A stretch of DNA of 64,000 nt from Hydrangea macrophylla (lineage: Eukaryota; Streptophyta; Magnoliopsida; Cornales; Hydrangeaceae): assembly GCA_033977485.1 (NCBI GenBank), contig CM066990.1, forward strand, positions 14,698,001 to 14,762,000, given 5' to 3'. Made by a program: the position numbers and the translations under genes. The notes below the pieces were generated by a model. The model was not told the DNA's origin, did not search any database, and saw only the letters and a list, made by a program, of their open reading frames with translations. Shown one piece after another: positions 1-11,805 of the stretch (its first letter is position 1; every line of letters begins with the position of its first letter).

Positions 1-850
1 ACTTTCGATATGAAGGATCTAGGAGAGGTGAGCTATATTCTTGGGATAAAGCTCTTTTGGGATCGTAAGTGAAAGATAATGGGATTATCTCAAGCTGGTT
101 ATATCGATAAGGTGCTAACTAGGTTTTCAATGGATAATTCAAAGAAAGGTTTGTTACCTTTTAGGCATGGTTTAGCATTCTCCAAGGACTAGTGTGCAAA
201 GACACAGGAGGAGAGGAATCGCATGGCAGGAATTCCCTATGCTTCAGCAGTCGAAAGTCTCATGTATGCGATGTTATGCACTAGACCAGATATCTATTTT
301 GCCGTTGTCATGGTTAGCAAGTATCAATCGAATCCAGGTCCAGAGCACTGGACAACCGTCAAGCACATTCTTAAGTACTTGAGAAGGACTAAAGATTACA
401 TGCTTATATATAGTGGTAGTGAGTTAATTCCAGTAGGATACACTAACTCGGACTTTATGTCAGATAAAGATTCGAGGAAGTTAACGTCCGATCATCTCTT
501 TACCTTGGGAGGTGGTGCTGTTATTTGGAGGAGCATTAAGCAGAAATGCATTATAGACTCAACTACAAAAGCTAAGTATGTGGCTCGAGGTGGTACCAGC
601 ATCGCTATCAGCCATTACGCTTTAATGTGATAATAGTGGAGCATTGGCTCAGTCCAAAGAGCCAAGGAACCATGGATAGGGGAAGCACGTAGAGCAAAAA
701 TATCATCTAATCCGAGATATTGTTCAACGTGAAGATGTGACTATCAGCAAGATTGCCACCTCTGTCAATCTTGCGGATCCGTTTACAAAGGCCTTGCCAC
801 AGAAGGTCTTTGATCATCATCTAGATAGTCTAGGTTTCAGATGTAGTGTT
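1..850 (+). pseudogene. Ty1/copia pol remnant: C-terminal RT and RNase H
   Basis: Translation of the first bases gives the copia motif FDMKDLGEVSYILGIK, the end of the reverse transcriptase. RNase H follows, with TRPDIYFAV, EHWTTVKHILKYLR and IDSTTKAKYVA (the family has TEAEY). The last part, NLADPFTKALPQKVFDHHLDSLG, is the normal copia polyprotein end and is readable only after a frame change. In-frame stops (near 69, 190 and 628) and frame changes make it a dead copy. The upstream gag, integrase and most of RT lie outside the window. The RNase H family assignment is secure. No intact product is expected. Confidence 0.9.
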
Positions 851-866
851 GTATGGTTGTGAGTGC

Positions 867-877
867 AAGTGGGAGTT
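867..877 (+). other. polypurine tract of the left copia element
   Basis: A short purine-rich run (AAGTGGGAG) lies directly before TGTTGGG, the first bases of the copia LTR. This is the normal position of the plus-strand primer in LTR retrotransposons. Confidence 0.7.
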
Positions 878-2345
878 TGTTGGGTTTGTGCCCTCAAACC
901 ATTACTTTATATATGAGACATTGACATGTTAATATATGGATATTAACTTTACATTTAGTTATGTATGTTTTTTTCATGCGATGATTGTTATCCTTAAGTA
1001 TCATAGTAAGTAATTCGTGTATGTGTGAGATACATGCAAGTGAGATACGAATTACTATTCTTGTTACTTAGAACATGTCACAGTGGATGATGAGACTAGA
1101 TATCTCATCAAGTTTACACTGTAGCATGATTAACTACAATTGGATGGAGTGATTAATCTCAATCACTAGAGTGTAACTCTTAGTTAATATGCTAGTGCTT
1201 ATAGTGCATTGACGGACCTGAGCTTTCCTATTGACACTCAAGACTGTCAATCAGTCAATTCCTACTCATAACTTATATAAGGTATGTGTTTTTAATCTTG
1301 ATACGATTATGAACACATACTGTGGATATGGCTGCTTTGACTTACCAATCAGTGAGGTCTATAGAAGATCAACACTTGGGTATCTTGGGTATGTCATGTT
1401 CATAGGGTTGTGTACATATATTGTCAAGACAGAATCTACCCTCTAATTTAGAGTAAGCATTCCCTTGAGAATGTCACCAAGTTGATTACTGAGAACTGCA
1501 GTCTTGTTGATAAGTACTTATCAACATGTTTGGTAATCATGAGTGGTGAATGGGACTCAAGGAATATAAGAAGTAATCATGATTCAGGTTGACAATAACA
1601 AGTTATTCGACTACCTAAATATGATTACGAATGCTGAAGGTAGATGGATATTAGTACACCATACAAGTCTAGTTATCGCTTCGGATATGTTCTTTTGCAT
1701 TGGAGTTCAGTTATCATTTTATAGTAGAGTAAACGTTAATTAACCAGTTAGTTAGTTTGCTGATCAAAGAGTTTGGTCATGGAAATTAACAAACTGGTCT
1801 GAGCTAATAATAAAGAACCTAGGAAGTCCCACTCTTAGCTCCGCTAGGATGCTTGGAAAGGCACATGAGGTTCTTGTCAAGGCAGGTTCGATCGATCGAA
1901 TATGTCTTCGATCGATCGAAGTCATGGCAAGTTCGATCGCTTGAACTTGGATCGATCGATCAAAGTTTCGATCGATTGAGACCACTTCGATCACTCGAAT
2001 GTTAGGTCGATTCTGGGAATCTATGAATAGGGCAGCTACGTACTGAATGTTTTTAATCGTCATTTTGAACGTCAGAAGCTCCAGAACCTATTTTAGAGCT
2101 CCCAAACCCTCCTTATCCTCTCCATTAGAGATCCCACCATCTCTAGCCTACTGGGAAGCATTCGTAGTAGACATAAAGGTGAAGACAACCTAGTGGAGGC
2201 TGTTGCGCCATCCCGGAGAAAGAAATCAGATTTTAGTTCAAGACCTGAGGTATATTTCTTCTCCCTCTTTAGTAAACGCATCTATGGAATTAACGAGTAG
2301 TAGATCCTAGGATACCAAAAGTTTTTGAAACTCAATCTTTCCGCT
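878..2345 (+). repeat. 3' LTR of the left Ty1/copia element
   Basis: The LTR begins TGTTGGGTTTGTGCC immediately after the polypurine tract. It is non-coding. At ~1885-2005 it holds a cluster of near-palindromic TCGATCGA words. The right edge is not clear: there is no clean terminal CA, and the sequence passes into a minus-strand Tat LTR fragment. The end at ~2345 is an estimate near the CCGCTGCGCG stretch. The LTR may be truncated. Confidence 0.6.
1885..2005. repeat. cluster of TCGATCGA palindromes inside copia LTR
   Basis: Within about 120 bp there are six variants of the self-complementary word TTCGATCGATCGAA, some degenerate (TTCGATCGCTTGAA, TTCGATCACTCGAA). The same word family recurs in an unrelated solo LTR at 12795-13525. 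Each copy could form a short hairpin or bind a dimeric factor. This is seen directly; its function is unknown. Confidence 0.8.
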
Positions 2346-2985
2346 GCGCGTTTTAAATAAATTTTAAACCTATTTTTTCATCATCTAGAAAGTTTTGGAA
2401 CTCAAAAAGCTCGATGGAGGGGGCACGTGTTAGGTAGTGGCTTAGGTGGGACCCGCTACCCCATAAGTGGGACCCGCCACTTCCTTTTCTTGTTCCCCTA
2501 GTTGCCCTTGAGCTTTGTTTCAAATATTATGTTCACTGCTTTTCCTGATTTTCGTAAAAATGCTTTTTGGTGTCTGAAATCATCCGTTTACGTACCGTTG
2601 GAAAGATGTCAAGTTGAATTTCAGTATAAAAATATTTCAGGAGGTTTTGAAATGAAAATTGAAGCTCAATTGAAGTCCGGAAATCCTCCAAAACTTTCGT
2701 TGTCTTTTTGAAATCAAAAGACGTCTTTTCCAAAATTTCTTTTCAATGCGCGTGGATTTCGAACTTTTCTTTGAAATTGAATCTCTAGATATCTAGAATA
2801 CTGCATTTAGAACACTTAGTGTTCATATAACCCTGAGTGAATATGAATTCTAAGAGACAATTTTGACAAAATCGGGATTTATGCATGAAAAAGGGCAAGT
2901 CACTTTCCGAAGTTTGATCTTTTGATTGTGTGGAATCCAGTAACTTCCATGGGCTACTCAAGATTGTCAAAATTAGGTGTCTACA
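2346..2985 (-). repeat. truncated Tat-type LTR (element D, U3 part)
   Basis: Read on the minus strand, the LTR starts TGTAGACACC at 2985, the same start as the Tat LTRs at 7616 and 31202, and directly follows a polypurine tract. Only about 600 bp remain, including a duplicated GCGGGTCCCAC word at 2440-2475. The LTR end (TATCCACA) and the RNA hairpin pair found in intact Tat LTRs are absent, so the 3' half is lost at the junction with the copia LTR. Confidence 0.65.
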
Positions 2986-3002
2986 CTTTTCCCCTCTTTG
3001 GC
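2986..3002 (-). other. polypurine tract of element D
   Basis: On the minus strand GCCAAAGAGGGGAAAAG directly precedes TGTAGACACC. The PPT of elements A and B is the related AAGAGGGGCAAAC. Confidence 0.75.
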
Positions 3003-3544
3003 AGAGCTTGTTGTGAACAATGTGAACTGCAAGTGACTGCCAAAGCTAGAAGGCATCCATTAACCATGCTGAGAGGTTTTAAGAAAAAACAAAAGTTCAC
3101 GAAAATCAAGAAATTCAAATCTGAGAAAATCAAGAAATTACGAAAGCAAAAATGCAATGCAATGCTGGGTAGAGGCTGCTAAATCGAAGCTATTGCTGGT
3201 CGTGCTCTATTAGAGCTGCCTACGTATCCTTTCCAGGAATCAGACCAAGGCGTAATTCAAGCGTGCGAGGAGACAAAGAACAACACACAACAACAATACA
3301 TATGAAATGATCTTATCCTAGGATGCTGATGCAGTATGAAAACGTGAATGTGCAAGTACTGGAGGAATCATCCTCAAGGGTTCTAGATGAAGAATCTAAT
3401 GTAAAGAATGAAATGACTCTCGCTCACATATGGAAACTTTTGACAATCTCTCCAATTAATTCAGGTTTTTTAATGAAGAGGGTTCTAGACAAGTCTTATT
3501 CTCAACAGGCCTCATGATAATTTCTAAAACTACATGTAATCCTA

Positions 3545-4135
3545 GACATGATATGATCTTAAACTTGACCTATTCGATCTTAAACTCATATCAATCTTAT
3601 ACTTAGGCATGGTCTTAAACTCGACCTATAATCTTAAACTCGATCTAAAACTCGACGTGATCTTAAACTCGATCTAAAAACTCAACATGATCTTAAACTC
3701 GATCTAATCTTAAACTCGATATGAACTAAAACATGATCTTAAACTCGATCTAAAACATGTTCTTAAACTTGATCTATTCTTAAACATGATCTTAAACTCG
3801 ATCTAAAACATGATCTTAAACTCGATCTATTCTTAAACATGATCTTAAACTCGATCTAAAACATGATCTTAAACTCGATCTAAAACTCAATATGATCTAA
3901 AATTCGATCTAAAACTCGACATAATGTTAAACTCGATCTAATCTTAAACTCGATTCTGTCTTAAACTTGACCTGATCTTAAACTCGATCTAAAACTTGAC
4001 ATGATCTTAAACTTGATCTAAAACTTGACATGAGCTTAAACTCGATTCTGTCTTAAACATGACCTGATCTTAAACTGATCTAAAACTTCACATGATCTTA
4101 AACTCGATTCTGTCATAAACTTGACCTGATCTTTA
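3545..4135. repeat. tandem repeat with ~24-bp unit in the D 3' UTR
   Basis: About 590 bp consist of variants of ATGATCTTAAACTCGATCT joined by AAAAC or AAAACTTGAC, with a basic period near 24 bp and some half units. The location between pol and 3' LTR matches the known hypervariable satellite region of Tat-lineage elements. Unit sequence is unrelated to the satellites of A and B. Confidence 0.85.
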
Positions 4136-5745
4136 ACTTGGACGATTTCTGAAAGTCCTTTGCTGGGGAGATTGCTAAAATTCTTAGACACAGGATCATG
4201 ACAAGTTTGAAAGCAAGTTCTGAGTAGAGGCAAGGGCTTATATTCTGGAAGCTCTGCTGATTTGAAGTTGACGATGCTGCTTCAACCAATTCAAAAATCA
4301 TTTGGTTCACACTGACCTTTCCCTAATATCTTGATCATGATTTGACGATTCTACTTTCTGACTCTTATTTAGTGTATTCAACAGATCCTTTCTGGGTGTT
4401 GTTCTTGAGAGTCTGTAAACCCAAATGTCCACTATACAATCAACCCAAATCTACGGGATTTCGCTGCAAATCAATAGTTCTCAACTATTTTCAAGCTATA
4501 GTGCCTTCGATTCTTATTGTCTGGGGACTTTTCTTCAACTCTGAATGGTTTTCAACCAAGATTCAAATTCTTCAAGGTCCTTTAGACCAATTCCAACAAG
4601 TTTCAAGCACTCTTAAGGCTTATATATCATGATCGGACCAATCCGGGGTCAAAACAAGAGTTCCCAATATCATAATTCTGATTCAAAATTAATAGGTACT
4701 CAAAAGACCTGATGACCTTGACGAGCTTCACAAGTCTTCAACCAATTCTAGCATATATTGATGCAAGGCACTCTGATCTGTTTTAACAATGGCTCAACTC
4801 AACATCCAAGGTCGGTCTTCTGGTTAGCATTTTTCCATCAACCAATTGATGCTTCATCTTGACTAGGATTAATCAATGCAATAACAGTGTTCAGAACTAC
4901 TGCTTGTATCCACCTTTGGATGCTTTAAAACTTTACAATTATAGATCACTTCGGACCCACACACTCGAGATCACAACAGATGTTGACATAAGAAGATAAC
5001 ACTCTTGACACTGAAATAGAAGTTTGAAGAAGACAACTTAATTTTCCTTAACTTAATGCACGTTTGTCATGTTTGACGTATCTCTTTGCTTTTCGTGTGC
5101 AATTCTCATCTTAGTTATGATGATACTCAGCTGATAAACTAATGCTTTGAAAATACTCCATATGGATCTCAATCAATCCTTTGCTTTCTCGGAAATGTGC
5201 TTCGAATTAGTGCCTTAGCTTATAGAATAGGAGACAATTCATTTAAAATGTTTTCAAAGATATACTTAACGGCTCAGAATTTTCTTGTAATGTGAAAAGG
5301 GGTTACAGACGAACGATGTTTGCCCCTAGTTAAAGGGGATAAATATAAGGTTGGGCTAACGTAGTTTGCCCCTAGTGTGGCAGTGATATCTTGAGGCTGC
5401 GGGCAAACTTGAAAGTTTGCCCCTAGTTTGCAAGGTTCAGGGACCGAGAGCCAGGGAAGCTCGCCTACTTATCCCCAAGTGGGAATCAGATCCAAAGTAG
5501 TTTGACCGAGGTCTTGAAAGAAAGTATTTGATGTGTGGCTAAGTGTTTGAAGAGCAGTGATCGAATCGAATAGGTTGCCAATGTATCCCCAAGTGAGAAT
5601 CAGGTCAAGCGTAGTTCCTCCAAGGCTGGAGGTTTTGAAATAACAAAGATTCAAGAATTGGGGGGCTTTTCAAGACATGTCATCAGATAGATTTTCTAAA
5701 GCAGGTCACTTGTGACAGCGTTGAAAGAAGCTAAACTACCTCTCT

Positions 5746-5762
5746 CCCCCCCCCCCCCCCCC
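5746..5762. repeat. homopolymer of 17 C
   Basis: A run of 17 cytosines follows TCTCT. On the minus strand it is a G17 run inside the D 3' UTR, in the position where element B has a purine-rich (GAAAA)n tract. Its length is likely unreliable in assembly. Confidence 0.9.
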
Positions 5763-5920
5763 TATTTTTTTTACAGTTGATTCTTTTCACCTTTTCACTA
5801 GCCAGCCAATGTTACATTTCTCATCATAAGACATACATGTTTTCGGAGCAGGATTAGCCCTTCATTTTTTATGGGCTTACTTAAAGAAATTACAATTCAA
5901 AGCTTTTGGGACAATTCATG

Positions 5921-6774
5921 TGTTGGAAATTGAAGGATGAAACTATGATTTTTTTTTGTTGAGGCGTGCAATGTATTGCACTGTCCTTAAGAACAATTCC
6001 GCCCCTCTAAGTTAGTGACTTGATGCACAAGGTCACACCGCTATGTTCTCCAGGATTTAGCAACCAACTCTTCCAAATATGCACTTGAATTGGAAGAGTA
6101 GAATGAGTACTCAGAAATTGCTCCAGAAAAACAGTGAAGAAGAAAGAAAAGGAGAGTAGAAAAATTGATAAGAGGAAAGGAAGATAATGTTTTTTGTTGT
6201 TTGTAAAACTGGATGAGTGGGATCATATATATAGTAAAATAGATGACTCTCCAACGGTCATATTATTTAATACAGAAAATAAATAATGACTCGAACAGTC
6301 ATATTGGATTAAAAACAGTTTAATACTCCAACAGTCATATAGATTTTAGCATGTGCAGAATACTCCAACAGTCCAAAAAAATTAATACCAGTTGCAAAAA
6401 CGTGGCAGTGCCACCCCTATGCGCGAGTGTACAAATCGAGGTGCATTCGTGTCCACAGGATGTGCACGTGCAAGTCACGATTTTCAAGCCAAATCGGACG
6501 GTCCGAATCCAAGATTTGCACCCCCCCTTGCACGCGCGTGAGAGAGCAATTCCCCAATAAAAACTTACTAGCTTATGGAAGGAAATTATATAAAAGGAGT
6601 AGAGAACTCTTGTAAAATTTCAATGTGGGATAGTAGTCAAAATCAAACTTTAGCTTGGGTTTGGGTTTTTGAAATAAAGAGGCGTATGGCCCAATTGCTT
6701 GGTTTTAACAAATGCTATAACCCAAACAAATCAATAACCCAAAAGTATTTAAAACCCAATAAGCTAATCCAACA
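5921..6774 (-). repeat. 3' LTR of minus-strand Ty1/copia element
   Basis: The block is bounded by the inverted termini TGTTGGA and TCCAACA (854 bp). On the minus strand it follows a polypurine tract (AGAGGGGGAT, ~6775-6784). A minus-strand TATA-like stretch (CTATATATATGATCC) lies near 6222-6238. The partner 5' LTR is not in the window, because the element is cut at about 23458. Confidence 0.75.
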
Positions 6775-7288
6775 ATCCCCCTCTATTTCAAAAATTCAAA
6801 CAAATAAAAAAGGAATGGAGTATGAGACCTCAATGCATCAGAACTAGTGCCTTTAGGGCTATGAACCAGTCCCTAGGAATATAAAAAGTGATATTACAGG
6901 AATTTGGTGAAATAATATTTCTATGAACCATAATCCCTTTATCGTAAATCAATCGTCTTACACCCACATTGATCTCTCGAATCTGAGCCACTCTAATTGG
7001 TGTGGCGCCTCTAGGCCTTGCGCCTATCCTGGTTTTTCATAAGTGCTCTAGAAAACTTGCCTAAGTTTTCATAGAAAGCGGCCCGCTTCCACACTTATAT
7101 AGGTGAATCCATCAAGTATGTATTGCAATTAAGCACACCATCCAAATAATATGGGCTATGGAATTCATTTAGAGTTTAACTCAACCTTACACATTGCAAT
7201 TGCACTATACACCATAGGAATGCACACAAGATAATTAAATTATAGTGCATCTCAAATCAACCAATGACTTGTTATTACCCATATGAAC
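6775..7288 (-). other. copia 3' non-coding stretch between pol and LTR
   Basis: About 510 bp separate the pol stop from the polypurine tract of the minus-strand copia element. It is AT-rich and I see no ORF or RNA gene in it. Confidence 0.6.
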
Positions 7289-7615
7289 CTATTTCTTGGG
7301 TTCTCCAATTACATAGGTTAGGTTACTATCATTATTGATTTTTGTTATAGACATAAGCCCCATTCCCCTCGATGTTTCATACACTAGTTTTCTCCCTAGT
7401 GGTTTTGTTAAAGGGTCAGCCAAACTTACTTCTGACCTTACAAAATTAAGAGATATAACTCCATCATCAAGAAACTGCCTCACAATATTGTGTCTTAGGC
7501 GTACATGCCTACTCTTTCCATTATAGGACTTATTTATAGCTCGACCAATAGCGGCCTGGCTATCACAGTGTAAAGATACCGATGGAACTAGTTTATTCCA
7601 AATAGGAACATCTGC
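7289..7615 (-). pseudogene. Ty1/copia pol, C-terminal RNase H end (left part of split gene)
   Basis: Minus-strand translation gives LHCDSQAAIGRA, HVRLRHNIVRQ and VSLADPLTKPLGR, the standard copia RNase H end, followed by a stop. The reading frame runs to 7615, where element B is inserted. Its other half is at 21923 onward, where AEWLRNFLADV is the matching upstream sequence. TCTGC is repeated on both sides of B. This is the terminal ~110 codons of the polyprotein. Confidence 0.92.
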
Positions 7616-7869
7616 TGTAGACACCCCAATTTTGACCTAACGTCGAATTTAGGAGAGTGTCACCTCCAAGTCCGATGAGGATAAGGACCGAAAGATTTGA
7701 AGTATTCCAAGCTCTTCAAAAAGTCTCCAAAACGCGATAAAATTTCACAGAAAGGAGAAAATACCAGGTATTTAGGGGAATTCAGATATAAAACACAATT
7801 TTCGGAAAAGATCTTCAAAAATAATTTGCTTTGAAAAGAAGGAAGACCTAAAGAGGGAATTTTAGCTAA

Positions 7870-8205
7870 AAACGGCACACGGCAGACTGCCGCGGCACTC
7901 ACTAAATGCCGCAGGGCAGTCAGGGAGTGCCGGTCCGGCATTCACCAAGTGCCGCCAACATTTTCTGACTGCCGTTCACTTTTAAAGACTGTATTTTGCA
8001 GTGCAATACGTATGCGTATGCGAATAAGAACAAAAAACTGATAAAGTAAGACTGACAAAAACGCGGCAATCCATTAATTTCCGCAGCATTTGATGAATGC
8101 CGCGTGGCAGTCGCGTAGTGCCGCGATGGCAGTCATGAACTATCGCGGCGGCATTCACGGACTGCCACGAAAGTTTCTGGACTGCCGCGCTGGGCAGCAG
8201 TCTGC
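7870..8205. promoter_or_regulatory. palindrome-rich U3 block of LTR B
   Basis: Many copies of short self-complementary words occur: GGCAGACTGCC, GGCACTCACTAAATGCC, GGCATTCACCAAGTGCC, GGCAGTC/GACTGCC pairs and CGCGGCGGC. The block ends about 100 bp upstream of the TATA. It is far more GC- and CpG-rich than its surroundings. The equivalent block in the 3' LTR is 19370-19700. It probably acts as U3 regulatory sequence; this is inferred. Confidence 0.75.
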
Positions 8206-8296
8206 CTAATTTCAGAAAGTACATATTGTACCACCAAATGAGGGATTTACACCTGTCTTTTACTCCAAATTTACTGAAATTACCTAGGTATTTTTG

Positions 8297-8307
8297 TCTA
8301 TATAATT
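8297..8307 (+). promoter_or_regulatory. TATA box of LTR B
   Basis: TCTATATAATT lies downstream of the palindrome block. The 3' LTR has TCTATATAAGA at 19764-19774. This fits the U3/R boundary of an LTR promoter. Confidence 0.7.
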
Positions 8308-10219
8308 GAAAAGGAGAGACAAAAAAAAAGAAGGGGAAACACAAAAAAGACTACCATTACACCAACATTTTTGGAGAGAAAAAAAGAGAGTTTGGAGAGT
8401 TTGAAGAAGAGTTTGGAAGATCTTCAAAGGAGAGAAACTTTGAGGATAGTTTGGAGGTGACCCTCTAATCTTAGTTGTGTTTTCTTTCTTTTGAGCTTCT
8501 AATTTACAAGTCATTTAGTTTTTCTTGATTAAGTTTTAGAGTTTGTTAAGTAAACTTGGAAGTCCTTACTTCCTAGTTCTTTGATCCTTCTTCTATTTTT
8601 CTTGTTTATGTTCTTCTTTTGAGATTCTTGGAGATCTTCAATATCTCCTTTGAACGCTCTTGAGTTTGATGTTTTGAATCTCATGTAAGCTTATACTTCA
8701 CATGGGAGTCAAAGTTTGATCATCACTTTTTATAAATAAATAGATGGATCCAAGTCCATGCTTATGACTTGAGTCCTCTAGCTTGATGTTTCATGGAATC
8801 CCTTCTATATTCCTTTGAGACCCATGAGTATTAACCATATCTTCATCTCCAATGACCATCAAATGGTAGGAGAAGTGATTTGGTTTAAATCCAACTTCAT
8901 GGTTTAATAGTTGGAGTTACCAAATAAAAGTTGAACTTGACAAATGAAAACAGTGAGTTCACAAACTATTTTTGATCAAAGATTTTTAGTTCAAAATCTA
9001 ACCGTTGAAATTAAGTGAAACCAACAGTAAAGTGTCAATAACACAGTAATCTACCACTGTAATTTTTGTTTTAAGGTGGTTTTATGTTTAGAAGGGTTTG
9101 ATCATGGGTTTTGTGAGTCAACCACAATCTGTCCAGAGTTTCAGAATAGTTTCAAAACAGCACGTCCATTTTGAAATTCATAAATTAGAAGTCTAACGGA
9201 GTTTTTGGGGTCTCTAATAATTTTTTCTGGGTACCTTAATATGTTAGGAAGATCCCCTAAAAAGATCCAAGTGTTTCTCATCTTTTTGCTATTTTTAAAA
9301 AATCAAACAATATCTCTGGACAGAGAGTTGTACATCTCTGAGTGACGTCTGGTTCTTGTCCTTTTCCCGGAGATCTAACCGTTGAAACCTTGATTTTCTT
9401 TTTGATTTGTAAACTAGACTGACAGAGGCATCTTGTGTCCAAAATTCACCGACATCAAACCATGGAAGATGTGCGTTTTCTTTTCTTAAAGTTCTGGTCT
9501 GCTCTCTGCAATTTTCAGAATTTCATGACACATTTGACCAACTTTGTAAATAATGGCCCAAATGATTCTCTTATGACTTAGGGCTTAAACCATATCTTAA
9601 TAATGATTAATTAGACTTAAATCTCAAAGCTAAATGATTCAAATCAATGAATAAATTCATAGTTAATAGCCTACTCTTGTTCATATTCATGAATTCATGT
9701 ACATTAATGCTTATAATTAGAATTAGTAATTGGATAAAGTTGGATTTCATTGCTCGCCAGATATAAGCTAGAGAATTAGGATTGATTGTTTGATATCATA
9801 TTATTATGTGAAGCACGTGGACTAATCTTTTGTTTTGTAGCGCTATTAAGGTATGATTTCTAGAACTCCTCTTTAGTTTATCTTAATTTCTTGATTTTAT
9901 TGATTTTTCGACTTAATGCGCGACACCTTAGAATTATGTTTTGCCTTATGTGTATATGTGATTAGAGACTCTTTTTTAGGATTTTCTTTTGTTCGCATGC
10001 ATTGCACGTTTACTATCGCTGCTGGATCCCGGGTAAGTTCACTTGTTCTCTATTGCATATCATATCGCTTGCTACCTGAATTATGTGGCTTTTGAATGGT
10101 ATTTTGTCAATTGCAATTTTACACCCTTTGGACATGCTTTTGTGATGTATATGTATATATGTATTAGTTGAGGGCATGCTTAGATTAATAAATTTGATTA
10201 AAAGGATGTTGAGTAGAGG

Positions 10220-10278
10220 CCTATCGCAAGATAGGATGAGAGAGGGTGTTTTAGTCCGACGGGCTCCTTCCTCTCTCA
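10220..10278 (+). other. two-hairpin RNA element in R-U5 of LTR B
   Basis: Hairpin 1 is CCTATC-GCAA-GATAGG (10220-10235), a 6-bp stem closed by a GNRA-type loop. Hairpin 2 pairs TGAGAGAGG (10237-10245) with CCTCTCTCA (10270-10278) around a loop containing GTGTTTTAGTCCGACGGGC. Element A keeps both stems with compensatory changes. It lies ~160 nt before the LTR end, so it is in the leader of genomic RNA. A packaging or dimerisation role is an inference. Confidence 0.7.
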
Positions 10279-10440
10279 TTCCATAATCCCCGGACCTAGT
10301 TAATCTCTGGTTTCTAAAAGATCAGTTTGCTTTTAAAATGGTTTCTTAATTCTCCTTTTAAAAAAATTAAGTGGCGACTCATTTGTTTTTTAATTTGATT
10401 TTGAAAAGCTGTGGGTAAGAAAATTGCGATATCCACAATC

Positions 10441-10490
10441 TGGCGACTCTGCTGGGGATCTAACCCAGAATCTCTGGTTTCGCAGACCAG
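10441..10490 (+). other. primer binding site extended into a tRNA-Arg 3' half (antisense)
   Basis: TGGCGACTCTGCTGGGGA starts 3 nt after the LTR. The reverse complement of all 50 nt reads as anticodon arm (CTGGT, loop CTGCGAA, ACCAG), 5-nt variable loop, T arm with loop TTAGATC (TTCGATC in A), acceptor strand CAGAGTC, G and CCA. A normal PBS would be about 18 nt. The resemblance to tRNA-Arg(ACG) is from memory of the family. Confidence 0.8.
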
Positions 10491-11805
10491 AATTCTGATT
10501 TTGGGTTCACTTGAGGATTAGACTTGAAAAATATCCTTTTAATCGAATTAATTAATCTTTGTGTGCCTGTTGCATTTCACTTGCATGTCCAGCCAGTCGA
10601 TTGCACGGAACTATGACCTTGGAGGCTCGGGGCAACCCGGTCGGTCAAGTTATCATGGGACTGTGTGATCACCCTTGATCTCGTACCATGATTTGGTATA
10701 TTAAGCATCCTATCGGGTGTGTGTCAAGGGTCCCTTATTTGACCAAAACCCAGCCTTTGCATAGTAGTTTCTCTAGAACATTTCAATCTTAGGAAATCAA
10801 TTCTTGATTAGGGTTATGTGTTAGGAGGTTTTGTATGCCCGGAAGGGATTACTTGAGATGATGACGATACTTGCTTAATGAAAGATGAATAATCTTTTAA
10901 TCACCTTTTAGCAATTTCTCCTCGTGTTACATGACATTTGGAGAACATGCCGAACCTTGATTATAAGATTATACTTCTTATATCATGTTTAGTTAAGCAT
11001 CATTGACCTTGTATGCATCCAAATTTATGAAAAGTACGGTAATAATCCGATCATGTGATCCTTCTACCCCGAAAGAATTTTAAGACCATCTTTGAAAGCA
11101 AGTGGATTTTTGTAATCTTCATCCCAAAGTTTTCAATTGCTCTTTCAAAAATCTTTGGAGTTCACTTTTGATTAAAGCTCCAAACTAATCTTTGGGAATT
11201 GTTTTTGAAAAAAACGCTCTTCAAATGAATTTTAAAGCAAAATTTCAATCAAATTATCTTCATTGAGAAATGTTTTCACATCCTCATTTTTTTTAAATAA
11301 AAGATTCAAAATTCTTGAGAATTGTTTTTGAAAGATCTCATCGTTCTAAAGAAATGCTTTTCAAATGAATTTTGAAATTTTTCTGAATATCCAACCTTTG
11401 AAAGGGTAGTAAAGATCACAATGAAAGGAGAAGTTGGCGCACTTGACATGGGTGAGGATCTTATGTGCTTATGTGTTGACCTGTTAGGATTAGAATTTTC
11501 CTTTACTTTGGCATACAGAGTAGGCACACACACACTTGCATTTCATTCGTGTGCCATGTGTGCAGTGCATGCATCAAATCATAAGAGCATGTATATTTTG
11601 CAATCGATATCATTACATATGTGTGGCGTATAAACTCACAACATTTTCTTCCCAATTAAGATCAAAGTCCCTCAAAAATCCCTTACCATTCAATCCTGCA
11701 TGCGGACCTTTTTTCTATCTTTTTTTTAAAGAGTGGAACAACCAGATCCCCTAGTAAGGACACTTCTAATCTTCTTGGGTTCATCTCTCTTAATTAGAGG
11801 AGGTC
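10491..11805 (+). other. untranslated leader of element B
   Basis: About 1.3 kb of AT-rich sequence lies between PBS and gag ORF and matches the leader of element A (GCATCATTGACCTTGTATG and following). At this point A and C carry a 1242-bp LTR insertion that B lacks. No supported ORF is present. Confidence 0.75.

Larger units (their letters stand above)
2986..5920 (-). mobile_element. Tat-type element D: 3' untranslated region
   Basis: This minus-strand block matches the 3' UTR layout of elements A and B. From 5' to 3' on the minus strand it has a GGCTGGC..GAAAAGGT segment (~5800), two GAACTACG..GATAC/AAGTAGGC-type motifs (5575-5640 and 5455-5520), GGGGCAAAC repeats (5300-5440), a satellite (3545-4135), a third GATACGTAGGCAGC motif (3215-3258) and the PPT. 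No coding domain is present. On the right it is cut at the copia LTR at 5921. Between 4140 and 5290 I see only ordinary AT-rich sequence. Confidence 0.7.
7616..10437 (+). repeat. 5' LTR of element B
   Basis: It spans 2822 bp, TGTAGACACC to TATCCACA, and closely matches 19112-21922. Differences include an extra ~29-bp stretch near 8208-8236 (TAATTTCAGAAAG...) and the lack of a ~15-bp stretch after the TATA present in the 3' copy. The U3 has GC-rich palindromes (7870-8205), a TATA (~8299) and a very long R-U5 that carries a two-hairpin element (10220-10278). Confidence 0.95.

Noticed and set aside
1231..1446. 71-codon ORF in the copia LTR
   Set aside because: LTR sequence with no coding signature.
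5746..5762. Biological significance of the C17 run
   Set aside because: Homopolymer length is error-prone; element B has a different purine-rich tract at the same place.
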